Positions 1-8,659 of a stretch of 64,000 nucleotides of DNA are shown here, piece by piece. A model generated the notes under the pieces. The model saw only the letters and a program-made list of their open reading frames with translations, was not told where the DNA came from and searched no databases. The stretch is from the NCBI RefSeq assembly GCF_001424145.1, contig NZ_LMQM01000002.1, forward strand, positions 39,219-103,218, read 5' to 3'. Numbering within the stretch: the stretch's first letter is position 1; every line of letters starts with the position of its first letter. This DNA comes from Chryseobacterium sp. Leaf404 (GTDB lineage Bacteria > Bacteroidota > Bacteroidia > Flavobacteriales > Weeksellaceae). The position numbers were made by a program, and so were the translations under genes.

Positions 1-226
1 AAACAAAAAGTGAATTCACAAAAAATTTATCCTTGTATTCAGGTTTTGCGATTTCCACATTTCCCTGTTGGGTAATGGAAACCATTTCCACATTGTCCAA
101 ACGGTGAGATTGCCTTGCCAGCTCATCAATCAAATGATTTGGAGTACACGCACTTCCATGAAAAAACACACGGTTGCCGCTTTTAATGGTATAAACAGCT
201 TCTTCTGCACTGATATAATTATACAT
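1..226 (-). CDS. Acetyl-CoA hydrolase/CoA-transferase family protein (N-terminal part, cut by window edge)
   Basis: The first 75 residues are present, starting at the ATG at 226-224 and running off the left edge without a stop. The N-terminus reads MYNYISAEEAVYTIKSGNRV, followed by FFHGSACTPNHLIDELARQ and a stretch on what is read as a 'VSITQQGNVEIAKPEY' segment. This is the pattern of the acetyl-CoA hydrolase/transferase N-terminal domain (4-hydroxybutyrate CoA-transferase-like), in which a glycine/serine loop near residue 25 precedes a helix that selects the acyl-CoA. Family members move CoA between acetate and other short acyl groups, or hydrolyse acetyl-CoA, in the cytoplasm. The catalytic glutamate and the C-terminal domain lie outside the window, so the substrate cannot be stated. 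A dyad, TTTAGA-N5-TCTAAA, lies about 50 bp upstream. Confidence 0.72.
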   Translation of the reverse strand, partial: MYNYISAEEAVYTIKSGNRVFFHGSACTPNHLIDELARQSHRLDNVEMVSITQQGNVEIAKPEYKDKFFVNSLFV

Positions 227-276
227 ATTGAAATTTTTTATCGCTTACTTTAATATTCTAAAGATAAGTCTTATTG

Positions 277-293
277 TTTAGAATAAGTCTAAA
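277..293. promoter_or_regulatory. Inverted repeat upstream of the CoA-transferase gene
   Basis: TTTAGA (277-282), five bases, then TCTAAA (288-293) is a perfect dyad about 50 bp before the minus-strand start at 226. The neighbouring bases contain further partial copies of AGACTTAT and TTTAGAATA on the minus strand. It has the size of a repressor site, but no regulator can be named from the sequence. Confidence 0.3.
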
Positions 294-347
294 TGTTGTC
301 TTTTAAAAGTGAAGATATTTGTCATGTTTTATTGAATTTAAAAAACA

Positions 348-379
348 AAAAGGACTGAACTTTCACATTCAATCCTTTT
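348..379 (-). terminator. Rho-independent terminator of hmgA
   Basis: On the minus strand AAAAGGATTGAA pairs with TTCAGTCCTTTT across an 8-base loop with one mismatch, followed by a T-rich run (complement of 337-347). It lies about 50 bp after the hmgA stop. Confidence 0.7.
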
Positions 380-432
380 ATCATGTATCACATTTACAGC
401 AAAAAGCCATAAGCCATTCGCCAAAAGCAAGA

Positions 433-1620
433 CTATTCCTGCGATCTGTCCTCCAAACTATGATCCTCACTTTCCAGCCACGAAGTTTTATAAGAAGGAT
501 CTTCAACTTTCATCGCTTCTTCCGTAATTTTTAAAGGTCTAAACGGGTCAACCATAACAGCATATTCTTCAGTGAATTTTTTCCCGATACTTCGTTCCAT
601 CGCTCCTGGATGAGGTCCGTGCACGACTCCGCCTGGGTGCAAAGTGAAGTCCATTAAATCGATGTGGTTTCTGCTCATGAAATCGCCTTCGGTGTAGAAT
701 AAAACTTCATCAGAGTCAATGTTCGAGTGATTGTAAGGAGCCGGAATTGCCAACGGATGGTAATCGTACATTCTTGCACAGAACGAACAAACCACAAAAT
801 TGTGTGCCTCAAAAGTCTGGTGTACTGGCGGTGGTTGGTGAATTCTTCCCGTAATCGGCTCGAAGTTTTTGATATTGAATTTATAAGGATAAAAATAACC
901 GTCCCAACCCACAACATCGAACGGATGCGTTGCGTAGATGAAATCGGTGATCTGATTTTCTTTTTTTACTTTAATCAAAAATTCTCCCTTTTCGTCCTTC
1001 GGTTCTACAAAAGTCGGTGCGATGATGTCTCTTTCGCAAAACGGAGAATGTTCCAAAAGCTGCCCGAATTCGTTTCTGTAACGCTTCGGAGTATAAATTG
1101 GAGAGTGACTTTCCACCACAAAAAATACAGTGTCATCAGAATTTAGCTCCACCTGATAAATCGTACCTCTGGGAATAATTAAATAATCACCAAATGAAAA
1201 TTCAAGATTTCCGACAAAAGTTTTCAAGGTTCCGCTTCCGTTATGAACGTATAAAAGTTCGTCACATTCAGCGTTTTTGTAGAAGTAATCCATCGATTTC
1301 CTTGGCTTCGACAATCCCATTTTCAGGTCATTGTTCACCATCAGAAACTTTCGGCTGTCCATAAAATCGTCTTCAGAAGTCACATTCATTCCTTTAAACA
1401 TTCTTGGCGTCACGTTTTTGTCAACCGCGATCTTTGGAGTCACGTCTTTTGCTTCGCCGATTGATTTGATTTGCGTCGGACGGTGAATATGATAGAGCAG
1501 AGACGAAATCCCATGAAAACCTTCCGTCCCGAAAAGCTGCTCGTAGTAGAATTTATCTTCCGGAGATTTGAAAACTGTATGCCTTTTTTGTGGGATATTT
1601 CCCGAATGATGATATCTCAT
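433..1620 (-). CDS. hmgA: Homogentisate 1,2-dioxygenase
   Basis: 395 residues. The enzyme opens the aromatic ring of homogentisate to maleylacetoacetate in tyrosine/phenylalanine breakdown, using a mononuclear Fe(II). The central part carries THPFDVVGWDGYFYPY (about 231-246), GRIHQPPPVHQTFEAHNFVV (258-277) and a YDYHPLAIPAPYNHSN stretch (285-300), which match the cupin core of the family. Likely iron ligands are His298, an acidic residue at 304/305 and His334 in VVHGPHPG, by analogy with human His335-Glu341-His371. At the expected ligand spacing the residue is Asp304, with Glu305 next to it, so the acidic ligand is not certain. The protein is shorter than the human one (about 445 residues), as is usual for the bacteroidete branch. 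A TAAATTTG -7 element (1650-1643) precedes the ATG. The gene stands alone, with its own terminator and no fumarylacetoacetase or HppD gene beside it. Confidence 0.93.
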   Translation of the reverse strand: MRYHHSGNIPQKRHTVFKSPEDKFYYEQLFGTEGFHGISSLLYHIHRPTQIKSIGEAKDVTPKIAVDKNVTPRMFKGMNVTSEDDFMDSRKFLMVNNDLKMGLSKPRKSMDYFYKNAECDELLYVHNGSGTLKTFVGNLEFSFGDYLIIPRGTIYQVELNSDDTVFFVVESHSPIYTPKRYRNEFGQLLEHSPFCERDIIAPTFVEPKDEKGEFLIKVKKENQITDFIYATHPFDVVGWDGYFYPYKFNIKNFEPITGRIHQPPPVHQTFEAHNFVVCSFCARMYDYHPLAIPAPYNHSNIDSDEVLFYTEGDFMSRNHIDLMDFTLHPGGVVHGPHPGAMERSIGKKFTEEYAVMVDPFRPLKITEEAMKVEDPSYKTSWLESEDHSLEDRSQE

Positions 1621-1684
1621 TTTACTTTTATATGTTGACTCTCAAATTTAATATTTTTTAATGAATTGTGTGCAAAGATTTTTA

Positions 1685-1945
1685 AACCACAAAAGTCACA
1701 ATAGTTGAATGCTTAAGATTAAGTTTAATGAATGTTGTTGATAAGTTCAAAAAAGGTTTGAAAATAATTACATCCAGTTAAGCTGTGTTATTTTAACCAC
1801 AAAAGTTAATGCCAGAAATTAAGTTTTGACGAGTGCTGTTGATAAGTTCAAAACATTTAGAATAATTACACCCAGCTTTTTTAAACTTCTGTTTTCAAAG
1901 TTGGAGAACTTTAAATAAACGAAGGCTTTTGTGACTTTTGTGGTT
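1685..1945. repeat. 261-bp MITE-like element with 17-bp perfect terminal inverted repeats
   Basis: AACCACAAAAGTCACAA at 1685-1701 is repeated exactly, in reverse complement, at 1929-1945. Inside are two imperfect direct repeats: 1685-1783 and about 1795-1885 share CCACAAAAGT, GTTGATAAGTTCAAAA and AATAATTACA-CCAG segments in the same order. No ORF is present. The whole 1621-1978 gap contains only this element and the hmgA and TonB-receptor promoters. Whether it is mobile cannot be judged from one copy. Confidence 0.5.
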
Positions 1946-1960
1946 AATTAAAAAATAGTT

Positions 1961-2000
1961 TTGCTGTTCTAAAAATAATTGTTAGTTTTGTCTAACAATT
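1961..2000 (+). promoter_or_regulatory. Promoter of the TonB receptor, with the -7 element inside a perfect 9-bp dyad
   Basis: A TTG at 1961-1963 and TAGTTTTG (TAnnTTTG) at 1983-1990, spaced by 19 bases, fit the Bacteroidetes -33/-7 consensus. The -7 element sits within the dyad AATTGTTAG (1977-1985), N6, CTAACAATT (1992-2000). A repressor bound there would block the promoter directly. Metal-responsive control is plausible for a TonB receptor, but the regulator is not identified. Confidence 0.6.
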
Positions 2001-2008
2001 TTAATTTC

Positions 2009-4072
2009 ATGAAGCGAATATTCTTTTCTGCTATACTTTTTCCGGGTTTCTGTTTCTCTCAGGAAACGGATAGTTTAGATTTTAATAAAAAATCTGATTC
2101 CGTAAAAATTCCTGTAAAAAAGGAAAGGATAAGTGATATTGACGATGTGGTAATTACGGGAACGATAAAACCGGTAAGCAAATCTAAAAGCCCGGTGAAT
2201 GTGGAAATTTACAGTCAGAAATTTTTTCAGAAAAATCCTACGCCGAGTGTTTTTGAAGCGATTGCAATGGTCAACGGAGTTCAGCCACAGCTCAACTGTT
2301 CAGTTTGTAACACGGGAGATATTCACATCAACGGTCTGGAAGGGCCATACACAATGATTTTGATTGACGGAATGCCGATTGTCAGTTCGCTCTCCACAGT
2401 TTACGGTTTAAGTGGAATTCCCAACAGTCTGATTGAAAGAATTGAGGTTGTAAAAGGCCCTGCTTCATCGCTGTACGGTTCTGAAGCGATGGGTGGCGTC
2501 ATTAATATTATCACAAAAAATGCCTTAACTGCTCCAAAATTGAGTGTCAATCTGATGACAACGACATGGGTGGAAAATAATGTGGATCTTTCTACAAAAT
2601 TTATTGTTGGCAAAAATGCGGCTTCTTTGTTAAGTCTTAATTATTTCAGTTTTAATGAAAAAATAGATCAGAATAAAGATAATTTCACGGATGCTGCGCT
2701 TCAGAACAGAATTTCTCTTTTTAATAAATGGAATTTTAAAAGGAAAGAAAACCGAATGGCAAGTTTTGCCTTGAGATACCTGTATGAAGACCGTTTCGGC
2801 GGAGAAATGCAGTGGAATAAATCGCACCGTGGAGGCGACGAAGTCTACGGAGAAAGTATTTATACGAACAGGGTAGAGGCTTTCGGGATGTATCAGTTGC
2901 CTTTGAAAGAACAGATTTTCGCACAGTTTTCTTATAATTACCACGACCAGAATTCATTTTACGGAAATACGCCTTATGAAGCGTTGCAAAAAGTTGCATT
3001 TGCCCAAACGTATTGGGACAAAAAGCTAGGAAATCATGATTTGATTTTAGGTCTTACTTTCAAAAAAACATTTTATGATGATAATACTCCCGGAACATTA
3101 GGTTCGGATGAAGTGACCAATCAGCCGATGAAGTCACCGATTTTTGGAGCGTTTGTTCAGGATCAATGGGAGATTAATGAAAAAAATACGGTCTTGCTGG
3201 GTTACCGTTTTGATTACGATAAAATCCACCATGCTGTGCATTCACCGCGTTTTGCGTGGAAATTTTCTCCAAATCCATATCATACTTTCAGATTTAATTT
3301 TGGAACTGGTTTCCGAGTGGTGAATTTGTTTACCGAAGATCATGCGGCTTTGACTGGCTCGCGTAAAGTGGTGATTCAGGCTGATTTAAAACCGGAAAAA
3401 TCCATTAATGCAAATTTAAATTATGTCTGGAAAATTCCAGCAGGTGATCGTTTAATAAATGTGGATGCATCTGCATTTTACACTTATTTCAGCAATAAAA
3501 TCGTCGGTGATTTTGATTCTGAACCTGATAAAATTATTTACGATAATCTGAATGGTTACGGAATTTCCCGGGGTGCATCGGTGAATGTGGATTTCAGTTT
3601 TAATTTTCCTCTGACTGTCAATCTTGGGGTCACTTATCTCGATGTTTATCAGAAATTTGATAATGAGAGAGAAAAATCCCGCCAGCTGCATGCCCCGAAA
3701 TGGAGTGGAACATACAATTTGACTTACAAATTTAAGAACAATCTTGCCATCGATTTTACCGGACAGTTTTACGGCCCGATGCGGTTGCCTGTTTTGCCTA
3801 ACGATTACCGACCGGAATATTCTCCGCTGTATTCTCTGGCGAACATTCAGGTGTCAAAGAGTTTTGAATCTGGGTTTGAAGTGTACTGCGGTGTGAAAAA
3901 TTTATTCAATTTTACGCCGAAAGATCCGTTATTGCGACCATTTGATCCGTTTGATAATAATGTGAATGATCCGATCAATAATCCGAACCGTTATACTTTC
4001 GATACAACCTACGGTTATGCGCCAATGCAGAGAATCAGAGGGTTTTTGGGTGTGAAATATAATTTGAAATAA
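2009..4072 (+). CDS. TonB-dependent outer-membrane receptor with a CxxC plug
   Basis: 687 residues from the ATG at 2009. This start is preferred over the in-frame TTG at 1979 because the signal peptide MKRIFFSAILFPGFCFSQ begins here and the upstream codons lie in the promoter. The order is signal peptide, a DDVVITGT segment near residue 46, a plug domain (about 60-180) and a 22-strand-type barrel ending in GFLGVKYNLK. The plug contains NCSVCNTGDIHINGLEGPY with Cys97 and Cys100, then ILIDGMPIVSS and ERIEVVKGPASSLYGSEAMG, which are hallmarks of the family. Receptors of this kind import metal chelates or other scarce compounds with TonB-ExbBD energy. The CxxC in the plug suggests a metal or thiol-linked substrate, but that is inference. 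An exported thioredoxin-fold gene follows 95 bp downstream, probably in the same transcript. Confidence 0.9.
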   Translation: MKRIFFSAILFPGFCFSQETDSLDFNKKSDSVKIPVKKERISDIDDVVITGTIKPVSKSKSPVNVEIYSQKFFQKNPTPSVFEAIAMVNGVQPQLNCSVCNTGDIHINGLEGPYTMILIDGMPIVSSLSTVYGLSGIPNSLIERIEVVKGPASSLYGSEAMGGVINIITKNALTAPKLSVNLMTTTWVENNVDLSTKFIVGKNAASLLSLNYFSFNEKIDQNKDNFTDAALQNRISLFNKWNFKRKENRMASFALRYLYEDRFGGEMQWNKSHRGGDEVYGESIYTNRVEAFGMYQLPLKEQIFAQFSYNYHDQNSFYGNTPYEALQKVAFAQTYWDKKLGNHDLILGLTFKKTFYDDNTPGTLGSDEVTNQPMKSPIFGAFVQDQWEINEKNTVLLGYRFDYDKIHHAVHSPRFAWKFSPNPYHTFRFNFGTGFRVVNLFTEDHAALTGSRKVVIQADLKPEKSINANLNYVWKIPAGDRLINVDASAFYTYFSNKIVGDFDSEPDKIIYDNLNGYGISRGASVNVDFSFNFPLTVNLGVTYLDVYQKFDNEREKSRQLHAPKWSGTYNLTYKFKNNLAIDFTGQFYGPMRLPVLPNDYRPEYSPLYSLANIQVSKSFESGFEVYCGVKNLFNFTPKDPLLRPFDPFDNNVNDPINNPNRYTFDTTYGYAPMQRIRGFLGVKYNLK

Positions 4073-4167
4073 TCGATGGTAAATTTATAGCATTATGATC
4101 TTGAATATATGGGATATTTCCTAAAAAACTTGGCAACTTATAGCACTAAACGGTTCAATATTTTACA

Positions 4168-4638
4168 ATGAAAAATATTCTGTTTTTAATAATATTAATT
4201 CCACAATTTTATTTCTCACAAATAAAATCGATTTCGTTTGCAGAGTTGGAAGCGCAACAAAAAGTAAATCCGAAACCGATTATTATTCACATCTACACCC
4301 AATGGTGCTCCATCTGTAAAATCGAAGCTTTCAGTTTAAATAAAGACAAAGTTTTAGTAAAAACCATCAACGCAAATTTTCATTTCATCAATTTAGAAGC
4401 TGAAAAAATGAAGGAAAAAATTATTTTTCAGGGAAAAGAATTTAATTATTTGCCTAATGGAAACTCCGGAATTCATGAGCTGGTTTTGGCTTTATCTAAA
4501 AATAAAAACCAGCCTGTTTATCCGTTATGGATTATTTTAGATGAAAATCAGAATTTGAGTTACTATCACGAAGGGCGTTTTAGGGCCGAAAATTTAAAGG
4601 AGAAACTGTCAGAACTCATTCCGGAAAAATCTCCTTAA
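4168..4638 (+). CDS. Exported thioredoxin-fold protein
   Basis: 156 residues. MKNILFLIILIPQFYFSQ is a signal peptide, so the protein acts in the periplasm. HIYTQWCSICK (about 41-51) holds a WCxxC redox motif (Cys47, Cys50) in the thioredoxin position, after a beta strand (PKPIIIHIY). The rest (YLPNGNSGIHELVLAL, YPLWIILDENQNLSYYHEG) fits the second half of a thioredoxin fold, with a proline (Pro116 region) before the strand as the cis-proline candidate. It resembles DUF255/thioredoxin_7-type proteins. Its partner is probably the TonB receptor upstream, whose plug also carries CxxC. It could reduce that disulphide or the imported ligand. That pairing is inference. Confidence 0.72.
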   Translation: MKNILFLIILIPQFYFSQIKSISFAELEAQQKVNPKPIIIHIYTQWCSICKIEAFSLNKDKVLVKTINANFHFINLEAEKMKEKIIFQGKEFNYLPNGNSGIHELVLALSKNKNQPVYPLWIILDENQNLSYYHEGRFRAENLKEKLSELIPEKSP

Positions 4639-4665
4639 ACAATTAAAATTATATTTTTCAAGAAA

Positions 4666-6786
4666 TTATTTAAATATCTTCATAATCACATTCCCAATTT
4701 CCATAAAATCATCGTGATTACCTACTGAGCGCCTTTCTACATTGTTTTCTTTGTGTTCTGAGTAAGGGAAAATCAGTAAATAATTATGATCCAGCATGCT
4801 TTTGTTCAGAAGTTCTGGGATCATACGCATTCTTGGATGATAAGACTGCATTCCGTGTTTTGCCATAAAAATAATAAGACCTTCATTTTCCTTAATTTTG
4901 GAAGCCGCTTCTTCAGCATTTTCCCAGCTGTTCATGATGACAAATTCTGCTTCGATGTTGGCTTTCTTTACTATTTTCTGCAATATATCGAGAATATTTT
5001 CTTTTGCATAAAACACCACGGTCGCACCGGAATTTCTCGCAATATTCCACACTCGAACGAGCGCGTGGAAAAATCCGGCTTCTTTGTGAGCGTTTTCAGG
5101 AATGATAACAGCGTATTTTTTAATGGTCGAAAGTGGCTGTGCTGCATGGTAAACCAGAATATTAACGTCGTCATTCTTCAGATAACCGTTGTAAAGATTA
5201 TGTGAAAATGAAGCAGAAAATCCTTTATCATCTTCAAGACCGATGAGTAAATCGGTGATTTTCTGTTCTTTAATCACGTTGTTTACACCATTAATCACGT
5301 CGTTGTCATATCTTTTTAATGCCTGAAGATTCACATCCGCTGCTGCCGCTGTGTCGGTTGCCTGATGTAAAAGTTTCTCAGCATTTTTTACAGAAGATTC
5401 ATTTTTATCTTCGTTGATAACATTCAGAGCAAAAAAATCTTTGGTGTTGGAATGAGCTTTTATCAAAATTCCCATGTTCACCATTCTTTCAACGGTTTTC
5501 TCGTAATTTAAAGCTAAAAGAATATTTTCCTCTTCGTGGTTATTTCCTGTGATAGTTTCTTCGTTTTCTCTTGCTGCTATTTTTTCACCGCTTGCCATCG
5601 AAACGAATGATGATATGGTGCAGGAAATTAAAATAAGGAGAATGCTGCCATTTAAGACATGTTCGTTCAGAAGCCTGATCGGTTCACCGGTTTCGCTTTC
5701 CGAAATAATGATGTTGTAGCCAACCATTACCGTAGCTAAAGTTGCTGCAGCGGAAGCCGAACTTAGTCCGAAGACAAGAACGGCTTCATCTTTTGTAAAA
5801 CGAAATGTTTTTTGTGCAAAAACTGCCGATATATATTTTCCTCCTATTGATGCCGTTAGCATTATACCCGCAACCTTGAGGGTCTCAAAACTGTTGAAGA
5901 AAACTTTAAAATCTATCAGCATACCGACACTTATCAGGAAAAATGGAATGAATATGGCGTTTCCGACAAATTCCACACGGTTCATCAAAGAGGATGTATG
6001 TGGTATCAATCTGTTTAATGCCAAACCTGCAAAAAAAGCTCCGATAATAGCTTCTACTCCAGCCAGCTCTGCCAAAAGTGCGGCAAGATATATCATCACC
6101 AAAACAAAAATATACTGAGAGATTTTGTCGTCTACTTTTTTAAAAAACCATCTTCCAATAAGAGGGAAAACCATCAGCACAATGATCCCAAAAATAACAA
6201 ACGATCCTGTGAGTTTGAACCAAAAAGAAGTTCCCACATCTCCCTGCACCATTCCTACGACAACGGCCAAAACCAGTAAGGTGGCCACGTCAGTAATCAT
6301 AGTTCCGCCAACCGTAATATTTACAGCTCTGTTTTTCGCTATACCAAGCTTGCTGATTAGGGGATAGGTAATGAGCGTTTGGGAAGAGAACAGACTCGCA
6401 AAAAGTACCGATGTCATTACAGAAAACCCCAGGATATAATATGATCCTATATAACCAAGAATAAACGGAAAAATAAATGCATATGCACCATATCCGAGAC
6501 TTTTCCATTTGTTTTTTTTGAAATCGCCCATGTCGATTTCCAGACCGGCGAGAAACATAATGTAAAGAAGTCCGGTAGTTCCCGTTACTACAATGCTGCT
6601 GTCTCTGGCAAGAATGTTAAAGCCATTGGGGCCAATCACGGCACCTGCGATAATTAATCCCAAAAGATGCGGAACTTTAATTTTGTTCAGTAAAAGCGGA
6701 GCCGCCAGAATAATGATAAGAACAATCAGGAATTTCAAAACCGGATCCTCAAGAGGCAGGCTGAGATTGTGTAAGCTTAAAATCAT
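4666..6786 (-). CDS. Kef-type cation/proton antiporter (CPA2 family) with C-terminal stress-like domain
   Basis: 706 residues. The first 400 or so form about 12-13 hydrophobic helices with the CPA2 signatures LLGLIIAGAVIGPNGFNIL, GTTGLLYIMFLAGLEIDM and LAELAGVEAIIGAFFAGLAL, which place it in the Na+/H+ exchanger domain family (inner membrane). The remaining 300 residues are soluble, and contain two stretches that read like universal-stress/nucleotide-binding halves (ENILLALNYEKTVERMVNMG; KYAVIIPENAHKEAGFFHAL) rather than a typical TrkA-N domain. The transported ion (Na+ or K+) cannot be told. The gene follows a lipoprotein gene by 6 bp and is probably cotranscribed with it. Confidence 0.88.
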   Translation of the reverse strand: MILSLHNLSLPLEDPVLKFLIVLIIILAAPLLLNKIKVPHLLGLIIAGAVIGPNGFNILARDSSIVVTGTTGLLYIMFLAGLEIDMGDFKKNKWKSLGYGAYAFIFPFILGYIGSYYILGFSVMTSVLFASLFSSQTLITYPLISKLGIAKNRAVNITVGGTMITDVATLLVLAVVVGMVQGDVGTSFWFKLTGSFVIFGIIVLMVFPLIGRWFFKKVDDKISQYIFVLVMIYLAALLAELAGVEAIIGAFFAGLALNRLIPHTSSLMNRVEFVGNAIFIPFFLISVGMLIDFKVFFNSFETLKVAGIMLTASIGGKYISAVFAQKTFRFTKDEAVLVFGLSSASAAATLATVMVGYNIIISESETGEPIRLLNEHVLNGSILLILISCTISSFVSMASGEKIAARENEETITGNNHEEENILLALNYEKTVERMVNMGILIKAHSNTKDFFALNVINEDKNESSVKNAEKLLHQATDTAAAADVNLQALKRYDNDVINGVNNVIKEQKITDLLIGLEDDKGFSASFSHNLYNGYLKNDDVNILVYHAAQPLSTIKKYAVIIPENAHKEAGFFHALVRVWNIARNSGATVVFYAKENILDILQKIVKKANIEAEFVIMNSWENAEEAASKIKENEGLIIFMAKHGMQSYHPRMRMIPELLNKSMLDHNYLLIFPYSEHKENNVERRSVGNHDDFMEIGNVIMKIFK

Positions 6787-6792
6787 AAGTGT

Positions 6793-7362
6793 TTATTTAG
6801 AGATTCTTGTCAGTTCTACAGAAAACTTCGCCATGCATTTGTTATCGATATTTACCGTACGCTGACCGCGAATTTTATTGGCTGAAAACTCATTCAGAAG
6901 AACATTCATTTCCACAGCTTTTTCTGCCGTGGAATCTGTTTTATAATTGAGTTTTACTTCGTTATTTTCAAATTTCCCTGCGTATAATCTCACAAGTTTG
7001 TTATTGTTGATAATTTTTGAAAACAGCTGCATGGAATCACTGTCAAATTCCCATGTATCAATTCTCTGGTCGCCGATCACATAGTCGCTGCACGATGATT
7101 CTGTACAGATCACCTTGCCCGTCCATGCGCCAAAAACTTCTGCCGGCCATTTTTTAATGATTTCCACAGAATCTTTTTTGCTGAAAATACTGTCTCTCAT
7201 TTTTAAAAGAGATTGATATTCAGATTCTTTCGTGGCAAAAAGTTTTTCTTTTTCCAAAAGCTTATTTTCGCGATCGGTAAGTTCCTGATTTTTTTCTTTA
7301 TCGTTACAGCTGAGAAAAAATATAGGTAAAATGCAGAGCAGAGAGTAAGATTTTTTTGTCAT
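6793..7362 (-). CDS. Predicted lipoprotein with N-terminal coiled coil
   Basis: 189 residues. MTKKSYSLLCILPIFFLSC is a lipoprotein signal with the lipid-bearing cysteine at 19. Residues about 23-60 (KNQELTDRENKLLEKEKLF and onward) are charged and heptad-like, consistent with a coiled coil. The C-terminal half (WPAEVFGAWTGKVICTESSC, then YVIGDQRIDTWEFDSDSM) reads as a beta-rich domain of the kind that measures small-molecule or peptide ligands, but I do not recognise a family. The gene lies 6 bp upstream of the antiporter and likely shares its operon, so an envelope or ion-stress role is possible. Confidence 0.75.
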   Translation of the reverse strand: MTKKSYSLLCILPIFFLSCNDKEKNQELTDRENKLLEKEKLFATKESEYQSLLKMRDSIFSKKDSVEIIKKWPAEVFGAWTGKVICTESSCSDYVIGDQRIDTWEFDSDSMQLFSKIINNNKLVRLYAGKFENNEVKLNYKTDSTAEKAVEMNVLLNEFSANKIRGQRTVNIDNKCMAKFSVELTRISK

Positions 7363-7470
7363 AACAGAAGTTTTGGTCTAAAAATATAGGCAAAAATCGT
7401 GACAGAAGCAAATCTCCGTAGCTGTTGGGCTTAATTTCAGGGATGTGAAATGATGTTTTTAAGGATTAAA

Positions 7471-8379
7471 TTATCTTTCAATCTGTTTTCTCTTAAACAT
7501 TTCCGGCGAATAGTTTATGATAAAAACACCGCCAATAATCAGAACTGCAGCTAATAAAAATTTAGCTGAAATACTTTCATTCAAAATCAACCAGCTGAGG
7601 AAAATGGAGATAATAGTATTAAAATAAGTTAAAATAGAAACCTGAACCGGCGAAATTTTGGTTAAAGCATAATGAAAGGCAAAAAATGCTGCCACAGAAC
7701 CGAAAACCGAAAGATAAAGCATCGCTGAAATACTATTAAAGCTCCAGTTTTCAAAATTGTAATCATCTGAAAATGCCAGTGCAAAACAAAGCTGCACAAT
7801 TCCGGCAAAGATAAATTGGTAGAAGAGATTCAGGGTTATATTTCCGCTCTGAAGATTGAGTTTCTTTGTGAAAATTGTTCCTGATGCCCAACCGAAAATG
7901 GCGATAAACAGGAAAATCACACCCAAGAGATATTCAGGATTGGAAAGGTCATTCAAACCGTCCCAAAAGATAAAAAGAATTCCGCTGAAACAGAGAATAA
8001 TCCCCGTCATTGCCCTGAAGCTAAACTTTTGCAGACCGATTGCAATGCTTCCCAGAAAAACGATAATTGGCGAACAGGCACTCACCAGAGATGCCAGACT
8101 GCTCGTCACCCTTTCTTCTGCAACGGTTGTCATTCCATTGGCAATAATGAGCATGAGTGTTGAGAAAATGAGTTGATATTTAAGGTTGTTCCAGCCAATC
8201 CATTTGAATTCCTTTCGGTAGAGAAGAATCAGCATCATGATAATGGCTGCCAGAAACTGACGGATCCCTGCCACAAACCATCCCGGAATGGTTTCCACGG
8301 CAACACGTATCGATAAAAAAGTGGTTCCCCAAACGATGGCAACGGTGAGAATGGCTAAAGTGAGTTTGAGATCTTTCAA
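7471..8379 (-). CDS. EamA/DMT-superfamily transporter
   Basis: About 302 residues with ten predicted membrane helices in two EamA halves. Recognisable features are TVAIVWGTTFLSIRVAVETI and, in the second half, GSVAAFFAFHYALTKISP with SILTYFNTIISIFLSWLIL. Members export metabolites or amino acids from the cytoplasm; the substrate is unknown. The longest reading frame begins with TTG at 8400, but that codon lies in the -7 promoter element TATCTTTG (8405-8398). I therefore place the start at the TTG at 8379-8377 (MKDLKLTLAI...), 18 bases further in. No ATG is available nearby. The gene is divergent from purE, and its promoter lies in the shared gap. Confidence 0.85.
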   Translation of the reverse strand: MKDLKLTLAILTVAIVWGTTFLSIRVAVETIPGWFVAGIRQFLAAIIMMLILLYRKEFKWIGWNNLKYQLIFSTLMLIIANGMTTVAEERVTSSLASLVSACSPIIVFLGSIAIGLQKFSFRAMTGIILCFSGILFIFWDGLNDLSNPEYLLGVIFLFIAIFGWASGTIFTKKLNLQSGNITLNLFYQFIFAGIVQLCFALAFSDDYNFENWSFNSISAMLYLSVFGSVAAFFAFHYALTKISPVQVSILTYFNTIISIFLSWLILNESISAKFLLAAVLIIGGVFIINYSPEMFKRKQIER

Positions 8380-8400
8380 GACAGAGAATTGTAGCGGCAA

Positions 8401-8628
8401 AGATAGAGAATTTGGGATGGTTTTGCAGTTTAGTGGTTGAGTAATTTAGTGGTTTTATATTTTAGTGACTTTGTTGATTAATGATTTAGTGGTTTAGTTG
8501 GTTATTGGTTTAATAGTATATTGTTCCAGTATTTCAATTTAAAGTAGTTTTGAATCTCAAATCTCAAATCTTGCAACCCATATCCCGAATCTTAAATCTT
8601 AAATCTTGAACCTTGAATTTTAAATCTC
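8401..8628. repeat. Intergenic low-complexity phrases between the transporter and purE
   Basis: The gap holds repeats of TTTAGTGGTT (8428-8505) and of AATCTTAAATCTTGAA-like units (8552-8627). No gene is visible. Similar TTTAGTGGTTTAG units recur at 15929-15950. Confidence 0.55.
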
Positions 8629-8636
8629 TATCTTTG
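8629..8636 (+). promoter_or_regulatory. -7 promoter element of purE
   Basis: TATCTTTG matches TAnnTTTG and lies 23 bases before the purE ATG. Confidence 0.6.
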
Positions 8637-8659
8637 AACCATCTAATAAACTGACGAAA

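Noticed and set aside
727..1146. 139-residue plus-strand frame inside hmgA
   Set aside because: Antisense to the conserved dioxygenase core; amino-acid content is random.
4786..5205. 139-residue plus-strand frame inside the antiporter gene
   Set aside because: It is antisense to a clear CPA2 protein, with no promoter or family match.
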